Source of the DNA: JAWLFI01 sp964626595
GTDB taxonomy: Bacteria > Bacteroidota > Bacteroidia > Chitinophagales > Saprospiraceae
Length of the DNA: 64,000 nucleotides
Direction: 5' to 3'
Assembly: GCA_964626595.1 (NCBI GenBank)
Contig: CAZVFU010000001.1
Location: 1-64,000 of the forward strand
Part shown: piece after piece, positions 52,536 to 62,021 of the stretch
Numbering within the stretch: the stretch's first letter is position 1
Layout of the letters: every line of letters begins with the position of its first letter
Notes under the pieces: generated by a model
The model's input: only the letters and a program-made list of their open reading frames with translations
Told to the model about the DNA's origin: nothing
Databases searched by the model: none
Translations under genes and position numbers: made by a program

Positions 52536-52639
52536 GGGTGAGTAATAAGGATAATCGGTAAAATGTATGAGAGGCGTTAGGAAATGGCGAAAAGAGCATT
52601 TTGTTAAGGAAGACATTACCACAGTTTGAATAATATAAT

Positions 52640-52647
52640 TACTTTTG
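52640..52647 (+). promoter_or_regulatory. -7 box TACTTTTG of the glycosyltransferase gene
   Basis: Exact TAnnTTTG match 38 nt before the GTG start at 52686. Confidence 0.45.
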
Positions 52648-52685
52648 CTTATATGAGTAACAGGTAGTTACTTAAAACCCACACT

Positions 52686-53423
52686 GTGGACGCAGGACTT
52701 GTCATCATTCCCACCTACAATGAGCGAGATAATATAACGCATATTATACGTCGGGTCATGCAATTGAAGAATAGTTTTCACGTCCTGGTGGTTGACGATG
52801 GTTCTCCGGATGGCACTGGCGATGAAGTTCGCAAACAGCAGTTAGACTTCCCCGATCGTGTTTTCTTATTGGAGCGGGAGGGTAAGTTGGGTTTGGGCAC
52901 GGCATATATCGCGGGATTTGAGTGGGGTTTAGCGCGTTCTTATGAGTATATATACGAAATGGATGCCGATTTTAGCCACCCTCCCCAGCATTTAGATGAC
53001 TTTTATGAGATGCTGGCAAATGGAGAAACGGATGTCGTGGTGGGAAGTCGTTACGTTAATGGTGGAGGCGTAAAAAACTGGCCGCGAGGACGTTTGATGC
53101 TTTCTTATGGTGCCTCTCTTTATGTTCGCGCCCTTACCTGGATGCATGTTAAGGATCCAACGGCGGGCTTTGTAGGATATCGAAGTGAAGTTCTAAGCTC
53201 GATTGATTTTAGTAAGATTCGCTTCATTGGTTATGCCTTTCAGATCGAGATGAAGTTTGCAGCCTGGACTTTGGGCTATAGATTAAAAGAGTTTCCTATT
53301 ATTTTTATAGATCGTGAGATGGGAATATCAAAAATGCACAAAGGAATTGTGAAAGAGGCCATTTGGGGGGTTTTTCAGATGAAGTGGAAGAGTTATTTTT
53401 CGAATTATGGTCGCTCTGAATAG
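52686..53423 (+). CDS. Polyprenyl-phosphate mannosyltransferase-like GT2 enzyme
   Basis: A 245-residue GT-A glycosyltransferase starting at GTG. It has the Dpm1/polyprenol-monophosphomannose-synthase motifs IIPTYNERDNI, VVDDGSPDGTGDEV, EMDADFSHPPQHL (DxD metal site), VVGSRYVNGGGVKNWPRGR and KDPTAGFVGYR. No membrane helix follows, so it is a cytoplasmic-face enzyme like bacterial Ppm1. It would load a sugar onto undecaprenyl phosphate; mannose versus glucose cannot be told. Confidence 0.92.
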   Translation: MDAGLVIIPTYNERDNITHIIRRVMQLKNSFHVLVVDDGSPDGTGDEVRKQQLDFPDRVFLLEREGKLGLGTAYIAGFEWGLARSYEYIYEMDADFSHPPQHLDDFYEMLANGETDVVVGSRYVNGGGVKNWPRGRLMLSYGASLYVRALTWMHVKDPTAGFVGYRSEVLSSIDFSKIRFIGYAFQIEMKFAAWTLGYRLKEFPIIFIDREMGISKMHKGIVKEAIWGVFQMKWKSYFSNYGRSE

Positions 53424-53785
53424 TGCAGCCTAGTTTTTTTTCTTTTTACTGAATAACGTTCTCTTATTCCTCATTTCTGCTTTTATTTCTCACATTTCAA
53501 ATCCGAATTTATTCTTGCACGCTGTTTAAGAATAATCATTGTCTTTCACTGAGGCTAGTGTGTTCTGTTCTGCAATTGGGGTTGGGCAGTAAATTTCATT
53601 GACTTTCAAATGGATGTGAATTCCTTGCGAAAAATTCAAGAACCAGTACATGCCGAGGTATGAGAGGCTGAGGATCCCTCCAAAATTCGAATGGCTTCAA
53701 TTTGGGAGCCCACCCATTTCTTTGATTAGGCTCCAGTCTTGTTTTTAAATTTACCCGCTTGGGGGTGTGGTTCCCGAATAGTTAT

Positions 53786-54070
53786 CCCACTAAAAATCAG
53801 TTAGTGGGAATTTTTCAGCTCGTTCATTGAAGCAGATGGGCGTGGGGTAAAAATGTGGGAAAAGGAGGGCTTGTCTTTTTACTTTAGTGGGAAAAAGTGG
53901 AAATATTGGTCGTTTATGTCTAATTTAGTGTTGATATATAGTCTTAAGTATATGTGAAAATATTAATATGATTACAAAAAATAATCAAAATGATTACAAA
54001 AATAGAGATTTCCAGAAAACATATCATAAAAAATTAAATATTAGTGGGAATAAGGGGTAAAAAAGTGGTA
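53786..54070 (+). promoter_or_regulatory. Cluster of TAGTGGGAA boxes (candidate MraZ operator)
   Basis: The 689-bp region between the glycosyltransferase gene and mraZ holds three copies of TAGTGGGAA (53802, 53886, 54042). The first is part of inverted repeat CCCACTAA/TTAGTGGG (53786-53808). The second continues TGGGA-AAAAG-TGGAA (10-bp spacing), and the third TGGGA-ATAAG-GGGTA...GTGGTA just upstream of the mraZ -7 box. E. coli MraZ is known to bind TGGGN repeats spaced by 5 nt and repress its own promoter; this fits. Confidence 0.7.
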
Positions 54071-54077
54071 AATCCTT

Positions 54078-54085
54078 TACATTTG
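54078..54085 (+). promoter_or_regulatory. -7 box TACATTTG of the mraZ cluster
   Basis: Exact TAnnTTTG match 27 nt before the mraZ ATG. The proximal TGGG-type boxes (54045-54070) overlap its -33 region, as expected for autorepression. Confidence 0.62.
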
Positions 54086-54112
54086 ATTTGAGCGAGAATT
54101 TAAATGAGTTGA

Positions 54113-54580
54113 ATGCCATTTTTTGGAGAGTATGAGTGTAAAGTGGATGCCAAGGGTAGACTTCGGCTTCCCACCCAGTTGATTCGTCAGATGGACGGAC
54201 AAGGGGTGTATACATTTGTTATTTCTCGAGGGTTCGACAAGTGTTTGATGCTTTATGAGAAGCCGGTATGGGATAAGATGGTTGAGGATATGGAAAAGTT
54301 GAGTGTATACAATCGAAAAGAGCGGCAGTTTATGCGGGCTTTTTTTGGAGGTGCATCGATTATTCAGCTGGATTCCGCAGATCGGGTTCTTTTGTCTAAG
54401 CGTCAAATGGATTTTGCAGGAATTGCGAAAGACGTAATTCTAACGCCATTGAAAGACAGGATTGAAATTTGGTCACCCGCCGAATATGACGACATGATGT
54501 CTGACCAGCCGGATTCTTTATCGGACTTGGCAGAAGATGTGATGTTTTCTCCTGCTGGAACACAATCAACAGACGAGTAA
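54113..54580 (+). CDS. mraZ: Transcriptional regulator MraZ
   Basis: A 155-residue AbrB-like double-barrel regulator at the head of the division and cell wall cluster. Two DXXXR repeats are seen: KVDAKGRLRLP and QLDSADRVLLSKRQ, with VISRGFDKCLMLYEKPVWDKM between. It probably represses this cluster by binding the TAGTGGGAA boxes upstream. Its TAA overlaps the ATG of rsmH. Confidence 0.95.
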   Translation: MPFFGEYECKVDAKGRLRLPTQLIRQMDGQGVYTFVISRGFDKCLMLYEKPVWDKMVEDMEKLSVYNRKERQFMRAFFGGASIIQLDSADRVLLSKRQMDFAGIAKDVILTPLKDRIEIWSPAEYDDMMSDQPDSLSDLAEDVMFSPAGTQSTDE

Positions 54581-55470
54581 TGTATCATCAACCCGTCATG
54601 TTGGATGAGTGTGTCGAAGGCCTTGCCATTCAGCCAGGAGGTGTATATGTGGATGCTACTTTTGGTGGTGGAGGACATGCGAAAGCCATACTTGAGGAGC
54701 TTGAGGGTGGAGTTTTGATTGTTTTTGATCAGGACTCGGATGCGGAGGAGCAGGCTGCTGAAGATGACCGCATGGTGTTCGTTCCTTCTAACTTTAGATA
54801 CATCAGTTATTGGTTAGAGTTTTTGGGTTACGGACAAGTGGATGGTGTTTTGGCTGACTTAGGAGTGTCTTCTCATCAATTGAATGAGCCGGGTCGCGGA
54901 TTTGCCTATAAATTCGACTCTAGCTTAGATATGCGGATGAATCGCAATGCCGAACATTCAGTGAGTCAATTACTCAATGAGGCAACGGCTTCTGATTTGC
55001 AGTCGATTTTTAGCGAGTATGGAGAGGTTCGGAATGCAAAAACACTAGCTGAGACGATTGTCGATCGGAGATCTGGAAAACAAGATTACGAGGTGCGCGA
55101 CTTAAATCAGATGATCGATGTTTGTGTACGAGGGAATAAACAGCGGTATTATGCCCAAGTTTATCAGGCATTGCGCATAGCGGTAAATGATGAAATGGGT
55201 GCTTTAGATGACTTTCTTCTGGCAATGAATGACTGGGTAAAGTCTGAAGGTCGGTTGGTCGTATTGAGTTACCACTCACTGGAGGATCGGAGAGTGAAAC
55301 ATCTGATAAAAAAGGGGAGCCCAAATGGGGAGATACAGGAGGATGAGTTTGGTCGAAAAAAGAAATGGTGGAAAGAAATTGTAAAAGGTGTTCAGGCACC
55401 CTCTAGAGAAGAGATATTAGAAAATAAAAGAGCGCGCAGCGCAAAATTGAGAATAGCAGAAAAACTATAA
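54580..55470 (+). CDS. rsmH: 16S rRNA m4C1402 methyltransferase RsmH
   Basis: A 296-residue SAM-dependent enzyme (MraW). Motifs: YHQPVMLDECVEGLAI, YVDATFGGGGHAKAIL (SAM site), VFDQDSDAE, GVLADLGVSSHQL, FAYKFDSSLDMRMN and VLSYHSLEDRRVKHLIK. It methylates N4 of C1402 in the 16S rRNA. The start codon overlaps the mraZ stop (TAATG). Confidence 0.97.
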   Translation: MYHQPVMLDECVEGLAIQPGGVYVDATFGGGGHAKAILEELEGGVLIVFDQDSDAEEQAAEDDRMVFVPSNFRYISYWLEFLGYGQVDGVLADLGVSSHQLNEPGRGFAYKFDSSLDMRMNRNAEHSVSQLLNEATASDLQSIFSEYGEVRNAKTLAETIVDRRSGKQDYEVRDLNQMIDVCVRGNKQRYYAQVYQALRIAVNDEMGALDDFLLAMNDWVKSEGRLVVLSYHSLEDRRVKHLIKKGSPNGEIQEDEFGRKKKWWKEIVKGVQAPSREEILENKRARSAKLRIAEKL

Positions 55471-55779
55471 ATGGAAAACATCGACAAAACCCAACCTACA
55501 TTTTGGAGCTGGCGAATACGTAAAGAACGGATGTTTCAGCAGCTTCCGCTGTTGTACCTCATTGCTTTTTTGGCCTTAGTCTACATCTTTAGTGTGCACT
55601 CAGCAGATCGCAAGCTCCGAAAAATTTCCCAATTAGAGAAAGAGGTTCAGGAAACCAGGTGGGTATATATGAGTGAGAAAGCCAAGCTTATGAAAAGTAC
55701 CACTTATTCGAGAATTGAAGGTCAGGTAAAGGCTATGCAATTAAATAGTGGTGGACAGCCTCCAATCATTTTAAAATAA
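55471..55779 (+). CDS. ftsL: FtsL-like divisome protein
   Basis: A 102-residue bitopic protein: a cytoplasmic N-terminus (TFWSWRIRKERMFQQ), one membrane helix (LPLLYLIAFLALVYIFSVH) and a periplasmic leucine/charged heptad segment (LRKISQLEKEVQETRWVYMSEKAKLM). It fits FtsL in position and shape, and would link with FtsB and FtsQ to control septal synthesis. It starts directly at the rsmH stop. Confidence 0.85.
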   Translation: MENIDKTQPTFWSWRIRKERMFQQLPLLYLIAFLALVYIFSVHSADRKLRKISQLEKEVQETRWVYMSEKAKLMKSTTYSRIEGQVKAMQLNSGGQPPIILK

Positions 55780-55794
55780 AAAACTAAAATTACC

Positions 55795-57915
55795 GTGGCT
55801 AATTCCAACAATCAACTCTTAAAACGCCTATACCTTATTCTTGGCATATTTATATGCTTTGGTCTGCTTATCGTTTACAGAACGGTAAAAGTAGGCATCA
55901 TTGAAGGAGATGAGTGGTTGTCTAAAAAGGACCAATGGTATGTAAAGGAAGAAGCTATAGAAGCTGAGCGCGGCAATATTTATGCCGATGGAGGAGAATT
56001 GTTAAAAACTTCTCTTCAGTTTTTCGAACTCCGGATGGATTTTCAGGCGGCGGGTTTGGATGAGGATGTTTGGAACGCCGGCGTTGATTCGCTGGCCCTA
56101 TGTCTTTCACGCCATGTAGATGCTAGTAAAAGCGTTAACTATTATAAAAATTGGCTTCAGAAAATGAGAGCCAAATCTTCAGGCAACCGGTATGTAAAAT
56201 TAGCGGACAATGTAACCTTTAGAGAATTGCATCAAATCAAGCAATTTCCCATTTTGCGTCGTGGAGCGAATGGCGGTGGATTAATAGTTACACCATTTGG
56301 AAAACGCACAAACCCCTTTGGAGGTATGGCTCAACGGACTATAGGGTATACTCGCGAAAACGCTCAGGACATCGGAATTGAAGGTGGGTTTGATGAATAT
56401 TTACGCGGCGAGGAAGGTCATCGATTTATGCTCAAGGTGGGGGCGAATGAATTTATTCCCCGCGATGATCTCAAAGAAATTGAACCGCGCCGGGGTATGG
56501 ATGTGGTAACTACATTGAATGTCAATATTCAAGACGTGACTCATTATTCGCTTCTCCGGGCATTAGAAAAGCACGATGCTACATGGGGGACGGCAATTGT
56601 CATGGATGTTGAGACTGGAGCGATCAAAGCCATGTCAAATTTAGAAAAAGTAAATGATGGCCGATATGCCGAGTCGTACAATTTTGCAGTCGGCCGAAAA
56701 GTAGAGCCTGGAAGTACGATGAAACTGGCAAGCTATATGGCGTTGTTGGAGGATCGGGCCATCACGAGTTCAAGTGAGGTTGAACTGAATAAAGGGTACG
56801 CGCGATTTTGCAATCAGGATATGAAAGATTCCGAGCCGCATGATATTATGCGGACAGATGCCAAAACCGCCTTTGAAAAATCTTCGAATGTGGGGATAGC
56901 ATCCTTAGTTCAAGGGCATTATGGTAAAGACAAAAAGGCAAAGGGCTTTATTCAGCGATTGCGACAATTTAGGTTAGATGAGTCTACAAATATTGAAATA
57001 GAGGGGGAACCTAGTCCATATATTAAGGATGCATTTAGTGAGGATGATGAGTGGAGCTGTACTTCGCTACCTTGGATGTCAATTGGCTATGAAATGGAGT
57101 TGACACCTCTTCAAATTGCTTCCTTTTATAATGCCGTTGCGAATGGGGGGCAAATGATGAGTCCCTATTTAGTGGATCACATCCTGAAAGATGGAAAAGT
57201 TCATAAAAAGTTTGGTCCGAAAGTAAAGGATAAAGCTATTGCGAGCCCCGAAACGATTTCGTTAGCACAAGCTGCTCTGGCAGGGGTAGTGACAGACGGT
57301 ACAGCACAGCGGATGCAAAGTAAATACTTCTCCTTCGCCGGGAAGACGGGGACGACCCAAGTGAATTATTCCGACCGCGAAAATATGACTTATCAAAGTT
57401 CATTTGTAGGGTATTTTCCCGCTAACAATCCAAAATACACCTGTCTGGTTATGATTTACAATCCAGAAAGGGGTGGTTTTTATGGAGCCACAGTGGCTGG
57501 TCCTGTTTTTAGAGATATTGCAGATCGATGTTTTTCATCTGATCTTGAGTTGGCAAACCCTTTTGAGGTGGCTAAGGCTCGATCTTTACGAATACACCTA
57601 CCCATTGAGCATAAAATGTACCGTGAAGACTGGACTTTTTTTACAGACCGATACAATTTCCCTTTTTCTACATCGGCCGATGGCGAGTGGTATTATCTCA
57701 AAGGGAAAAATGACAGCATCGTAGGTCTTCCGTTCTTCCGAAATACGGATCGGGTGCCTGATGTTAGAGGAATGGCACTAAAGGATGCGCTTTTCTTATT
57801 AGAGAATGCCGGATTGCAGGTCGAGTTGAATGGCGATGTGGGGAAAATTCAGGCACAATCACTAAAAGCAGGAACACCTATTCAGGGACAAAAAATAAAG
57901 CTTACTCTCGGGTAA
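55795..57915 (+). CDS. ftsI: Penicillin-binding protein (FtsI/PBP3 type) with PASTA domain
   Basis: A 706-residue class B PBP for septal peptidoglycan crosslinking, starting with GTG at 55795. An N-terminal membrane helix (about 11-30) and the PBP dimerisation domain precede the transpeptidase. The latter has S307-T-M-K310 (catalytic Ser), SSN in FEKSSNVGIA and KTGT in FAGKTGTTQV. A single PASTA domain (about 640-706, VPDVRGMALKDALFLLENAG) closes the protein, as common in Bacteroidota. Confidence 0.95.
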   Translation: MANSNNQLLKRLYLILGIFICFGLLIVYRTVKVGIIEGDEWLSKKDQWYVKEEAIEAERGNIYADGGELLKTSLQFFELRMDFQAAGLDEDVWNAGVDSLALCLSRHVDASKSVNYYKNWLQKMRAKSSGNRYVKLADNVTFRELHQIKQFPILRRGANGGGLIVTPFGKRTNPFGGMAQRTIGYTRENAQDIGIEGGFDEYLRGEEGHRFMLKVGANEFIPRDDLKEIEPRRGMDVVTTLNVNIQDVTHYSLLRALEKHDATWGTAIVMDVETGAIKAMSNLEKVNDGRYAESYNFAVGRKVEPGSTMKLASYMALLEDRAITSSSEVELNKGYARFCNQDMKDSEPHDIMRTDAKTAFEKSSNVGIASLVQGHYGKDKKAKGFIQRLRQFRLDESTNIEIEGEPSPYIKDAFSEDDEWSCTSLPWMSIGYEMELTPLQIASFYNAVANGGQMMSPYLVDHILKDGKVHKKFGPKVKDKAIASPETISLAQAALAGVVTDGTAQRMQSKYFSFAGKTGTTQVNYSDRENMTYQSSFVGYFPANNPKYTCLVMIYNPERGGFYGATVAGPVFRDIADRCFSSDLELANPFEVAKARSLRIHLPIEHKMYREDWTFFTDRYNFPFSTSADGEWYYLKGKNDSIVGLPFFRNTDRVPDVRGMALKDALFLLENAGLQVELNGDVGKIQAQSLKAGTPIQGQKIKLTLG

Positions 57916-57916
57916 T

Positions 57917-59389
57917 ATGGAGCACTTAAAACCACATATAAGTCTTGAAGCGGTTCTAGATCGCATCGCGGTTCGCCGGGCTGAGGGAGAAGTCTCTATA
58001 ACGGTTGAGGGTTTGCAGCTTGACTCCAGAGAAATTAAGTCTGGAGAGGCTTTCATTGCCTTCGAAGGGATGAAGATTGATCGTCATGATTTTATTAAAG
58101 ATGCCATTGACTCCGGCGCTCGGGTCATAATTTGTGAAGAGTGGCCTAGCGAAACTGTTCCCCAGGTTACCTATGTGCAGGTTGAGGGGTTAAAAGAAAA
58201 AGTCGGCCAGCTGGCCAGCAATTTTTATGGTCAGCCATCGAGAAAGCTAAAAATGGTTGCCGTAACGGGAACGAATGGAAAAACTTCTGTCGCTACCTTG
58301 GGCTATCAAGCTATTCGAAGCTTAGGATATAAATCGGGACTACTCAGTACCACGGGGGTATATGTCGACAATGAAAAATTTGAGGCTACTCACACGACAC
58401 CTGATCCGATCTCTTTACATCGGGCTCTATCTCAAATGGTTGATCAGGGTTGTGAGTGGTGTTGGATGGAAGCGAGTTCTCATGCATTACATCAAGGGCG
58501 AGTTTCAGGGATAGACTTTCTGGCGGGGATTTTTACCAATTTATCCCATGATCATCTCGATTACCACGGTAGCTTCTCAGCATATTTAAAGGCCAAGAAA
58601 AGGCTGTTTGACGAACTTTCTGAAGGTTCTGTAGCCATCATTAATCAAGATGATCGCAATGCTTCGGTAATGGTTCAAAACTGCAAGGCACGAAAAGTGA
58701 GTTATGGCATGCGGTCTATGGCAGACTACCGCTTGGCGTTAATTGAACAAAATCTGGAGGGGATGGCTGTGCGAATTGATGGTCGCGAATTACATCTATT
58801 GTTGAATGGTACTTATAATGCTGCCAATATATTGTCTGTATATGCCACATTAGTAGAATGTGGTGAAGACAAAGATGAGGTTATGCGGGCGTTGAGTCAG
58901 GTGAGAGGAGCTGAGGGGCGTTTTCAAAAAGTGATGGATCCGAAAGGTGAGCGACTTGGTATTGTAGATTTTGCTCATACGCCAGATGCCATAGAAAAGA
59001 TATTAAAAGCAATTTCTGAATTGAATGTTCAACAAGGTCGCATTATTACCGTAATTGGATGCGGTGGTGATCGCGATCGGACAAAGCGGCCACAAATGGC
59101 AGATATTGCTATTAAAGGAAGCGATAAGGTTGTTTTGACCTCAGATAATCCCAGATCAGAACATCCAGAAGATATTATAGCCGATATGAAAACCGGCGTG
59201 CCTGAAGACAGGGCACATCAGATACTATCCATTCCAGACCGTCGGGAGGCGATTCGGGTGGCGTGTTCATTAGCTCAGGCCGGAGATATCGTGCTTGTGG
59301 CTGGAAAAGGGCACGAAAAATACCAGGAAATAAAAGACAAACGGATCGCATTTGACGATCTCAGAGAGCTTAAAGAAGCTCTCTGTTAA
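57917..59389 (+). CDS. murE: UDP-MurNAc-tripeptide ligase MurE
   Basis: A 490-residue Mur ligase adding the third amino acid to UDP-MurNAc-dipeptide. The ATP-binding loop is VTGTNGKTSVATLG, and the substrate stretch TTGVYVDNEKFEATHTTPD is conserved. The motif DNPRSEHPEDI near the C-terminus is the known signature for meso-diaminopimelate specificity. It starts 1 bp after ftsI. Confidence 0.96.
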   Translation: MEHLKPHISLEAVLDRIAVRRAEGEVSITVEGLQLDSREIKSGEAFIAFEGMKIDRHDFIKDAIDSGARVIICEEWPSETVPQVTYVQVEGLKEKVGQLASNFYGQPSRKLKMVAVTGTNGKTSVATLGYQAIRSLGYKSGLLSTTGVYVDNEKFEATHTTPDPISLHRALSQMVDQGCEWCWMEASSHALHQGRVSGIDFLAGIFTNLSHDHLDYHGSFSAYLKAKKRLFDELSEGSVAIINQDDRNASVMVQNCKARKVSYGMRSMADYRLALIEQNLEGMAVRIDGRELHLLLNGTYNAANILSVYATLVECGEDKDEVMRALSQVRGAEGRFQKVMDPKGERLGIVDFAHTPDAIEKILKAISELNVQQGRIITVIGCGGDRDRTKRPQMADIAIKGSDKVVLTSDNPRSEHPEDIIADMKTGVPEDRAHQILSIPDRREAIRVACSLAQAGDIVLVAGKGHEKYQEIKDKRIAFDDLRELKEALC

Positions 59390-59422
59390 GAAGTTGGTTT
59401 TGTTATCAAAATCAGGTTGGTT

Positions 59423-59493
59423 TTAACAGTTATAGCGAGTATGCTTATACGTACTGTGGTTGGGACGTTTGCAGGTACTCGCTATGCTGTTAA
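59423..59493 (+). promoter_or_regulatory. Long hairpin between murE and mraY (attenuator-like)
   Basis: TTAACAGTTATAGCGAGTA (59423-59441) pairs with TACTCGCTATGCTGTTAA (59476-59493), leaving a single small bulge, around a 34-nt loop. A run of six T follows within a few bases (AATTTTTTA), giving a terminator-like shape inside the operon, 34 nt before the mraY ATG. Confidence 0.6.
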
Positions 59494-59527
59494 TTTTTTA
59501 ATGAAAAAAATAATAGACATAGCTGCC

Positions 59528-60784
59528 ATGCTTTATCACCTTTTTACATATCTCGACAGTCAATGGGACCTCCCCGGTTCTGGACTGTTTTACTTCCTCA
59601 CTTTTCGTGCAGGCATGGCTATTTTATTGTCTCTCATTATCACTATTGCTTTTGGACATCTTGTTATTAAATATTTGCAGCGGTTACAAGTAGGAGAACA
59701 AGTTCGCGAACTCGGCCTGGCCGGGCAAAAAGAAAAAGCGGGTACACCCACCATGGGAGGACTGCTCATATTCTTGGCTATTATGGTGCCGAGTTTACTA
59801 TTGGCTGACTTATCCAATATTTATATTCAACTCCTTTTACTATCCACAGTATGGTTAGCTGCAATTGGCTTTATTGATGATTACATAAAGGTTTTTAAAA
59901 AGGATAAACGTGGATTATCTGGGAAGTTTAAAGTTTTGGGCCAGGTCGGATTGGGAGTGATTGTGGCAATCACCATGTTATTCCACGAGGATATCTTAGT
60001 TCGCATGGATGCAGCAGAAGCTCAGGATAGAGGGTTAGAGGTTGTTAAAGCTGTTCCCTTCAATAATTCAGCTGAAGCAACAGGGCCTGATTTTGTTTAT
60101 GTACAAACGACACTGACCAATGTCCCCTTCTTCAAGAACAATCTCATTGATTATAAAGATCTGTTGTTTTTCCTCGGTGAGAATGCAGCGGTTTGGGCCT
60201 GGATTGTGTTTGTTCCTCTGGTTATTTTTATTGTGACAGCGGTGTCCAACGGAGCAAATTTGACGGATGGCTTAGATGGCTTGGCTGCTGGAGTTTCTGC
60301 AGTAATAGTTGCTGCATTAGCTATCCTATCTTATGTTTCCGGAAATACGGTTATCGCGGAGTATCTCAACATACTTTATTTGCCCTACACGGGAGAAATC
60401 GTGGTGTTTTCCGCTTCTTTTTTGGGAGCCTGTATCGGGTATTTATGGTATAATGCTTATCCAGCTAAGGTATTTATGGGCGATACCGGATCCTTAATGC
60501 TTGGAGGATTAATTGCTTCTTTGGCCATTCTCATACGCAAAGAACTACTTATCCCCATTTTATGTGGCGTCTTCTTAATCGAAAATATTTCTGTCATCTT
60601 GCAAGTAGGGTATTTTAAGTATACAAAGCGAACGCAAGGTGTTGGACAACGGATTTGGTTGATGACACCCATCCATCATCATTTCCAGAAAAAAGGAATC
60701 CATGAATCTACTATCGTCGTTAGATTTTGGATTGTAGCGATATTATTGGCGGTGATCACTATTATAACTCTTAAGATCAGATAA
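59528..60784 (+). CDS. mraY: Phospho-MurNAc-pentapeptide translocase MraY
   Basis: About 418 residues with ten membrane helices. It transfers phospho-MurNAc-pentapeptide to undecaprenyl phosphate, giving lipid I. Motifs: FIDDYIKVFKKDKRGL (Asp pair), NLTDGLDGLAAG, VFMGDTGSLMLGG and PIHHHFQKKG. A polar loop of about 60 residues (MDAAEAQDRGLEVVKAVPF...) separates two helices, typical of the phylum. The start at 59528 (MLYHLFTYLDSQWDLPG) matches homologues; the frame is open to 59417, but that would cover the hairpin. Confidence 0.93.
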   Translation: MLYHLFTYLDSQWDLPGSGLFYFLTFRAGMAILLSLIITIAFGHLVIKYLQRLQVGEQVRELGLAGQKEKAGTPTMGGLLIFLAIMVPSLLLADLSNIYIQLLLLSTVWLAAIGFIDDYIKVFKKDKRGLSGKFKVLGQVGLGVIVAITMLFHEDILVRMDAAEAQDRGLEVVKAVPFNNSAEATGPDFVYVQTTLTNVPFFKNNLIDYKDLLFFLGENAAVWAWIVFVPLVIFIVTAVSNGANLTDGLDGLAAGVSAVIVAALAILSYVSGNTVIAEYLNILYLPYTGEIVVFSASFLGACIGYLWYNAYPAKVFMGDTGSLMLGGLIASLAILIRKELLIPILCGVFLIENISVILQVGYFKYTKRTQGVGQRIWLMTPIHHHFQKKGIHESTIVVRFWIVAILLAVITIITLKIR

Positions 60785-60788
60785 TTAT

Positions 60789-62021
60789 ATGCAGTTCGTA
60801 ACCAACATACAAAAGCGCATAAAAGGAGATAGCTGGATTTGGCTTAGCGTAGTCTTTCTGTCTATTGCTTCTGTATTGGCTGTGTACAGTGCTTCCGGAA
60901 GTTTATCAAGTACTGCAGGTGGTCCAACGACTGAGACCTATTTGCTGAAACAAATAAGTATTTTGTGTATCGGATTCGGACTAGCATACTTCGTCCAGAA
61001 TATGCACTACACCATTTTCGGAAAGCTGAGTATTCTTGCCCTAGGGCTTTCCATCATCTTGCTCATTTTCACTTTGGCTTATGGAATGGAAATCAATGAT
61101 GCGCGCCGTTGGGTGCGGATCCCCATTATTAATTCCAGTTTTCAGACAAGCGACTTTGCCCGATTATCCTTAATAGTTTATTTGGCTTATACGATTGCGC
61201 AGGCAGGACCCAAAGCATCTCAGCCGCAATTTTTTATGGTTCATATATTGTTGCCCGTTATCATAGTTTGTGGATTGATTATGCCCTCAGATTTATCTAC
61301 GGCATTAATGTTGTTTGCTACCTGTCTGATACTTCTGATTGTTGGCGGAATTAATTTACGGCTCCTGATGACAATAGTGATGATGTTGGCCATTGTTGGA
61401 GGAATATATTTAGCATTGGGAACATTTTTTGATTCCATTCGGTCAACTACATGGGTAAATCGTATTACGACCTTTTTTGGTGATGAGGGGGATACCTTTC
61501 AAATCACTCAGGCAAAAATTGCAATTGCAGAAGGCGGCATATTTGGCGAGGGACCCGGAAATAGTGTCCAACGCAACTTCCTCCCGTCGCCATATGCAGA
61601 CTTTATTTATGCTATTATCATCGAGGAATATGGTTTGTTAGGTGGGATGTCTTTAATGGGTATTTACTTCCTTTTATTATTCCGTTGCGTTAAAATAGTA
61701 ACCCGCACTACGCGCTCTTTTGCTGCTCTTTTGACTGTGGGTATAAGCATAAGTCTTGTGTTACAAGCTTTATTAAATATGGCCGTTTCGGTCGATTTAG
61801 TTCCGGTTACCGGATTGAATTTACCATTTGTCAGTAAGGGTGGAACATCAGCTGTTTTCCAGTTCGTAGCTATTGGTATGGTGTTATCAGTGAGTCATTA
61901 TTCAGAAATTCAGCGGGCCCAGGACGAGGCAGAGGCTGCAGCATTGAAAGAGCAAGCCGAGTCAGATTCTCAGGACCCTATTTCTTCACCAAAAAATGCA
62001 AGTCATGAAGGTAATGATTAG
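60789..62021 (+). CDS. ftsW: Septal peptidoglycan polymerase FtsW
   Basis: A 410-residue SEDS-family membrane protein with about ten helices. It polymerises glycan strands at the septum with FtsI. Conserved parts: SVLAVYSASGS, NDARRWVRIPIINSSFQTSDFARL, LIMPSDLSTALMLF, GEGPGNSVQRNFLPSPYADFIYAIIIEEYG and LVPVTGLNLPFVSKGGTSA. The C-terminal tail is charged and overlaps the murG start. murD, usual between mraY and ftsW, is missing. Confidence 0.95.
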   Translation: MQFVTNIQKRIKGDSWIWLSVVFLSIASVLAVYSASGSLSSTAGGPTTETYLLKQISILCIGFGLAYFVQNMHYTIFGKLSILALGLSIILLIFTLAYGMEINDARRWVRIPIINSSFQTSDFARLSLIVYLAYTIAQAGPKASQPQFFMVHILLPVIIVCGLIMPSDLSTALMLFATCLILLIVGGINLRLLMTIVMMLAIVGGIYLALGTFFDSIRSTTWVNRITTFFGDEGDTFQITQAKIAIAEGGIFGEGPGNSVQRNFLPSPYADFIYAIIIEEYGLLGGMSLMGIYFLLLFRCVKIVTRTTRSFAALLTVGISISLVLQALLNMAVSVDLVPVTGLNLPFVSKGGTSAVFQFVAIGMVLSVSHYSEIQRAQDEAEAAALKEQAESDSQDPISSPKNASHEGND

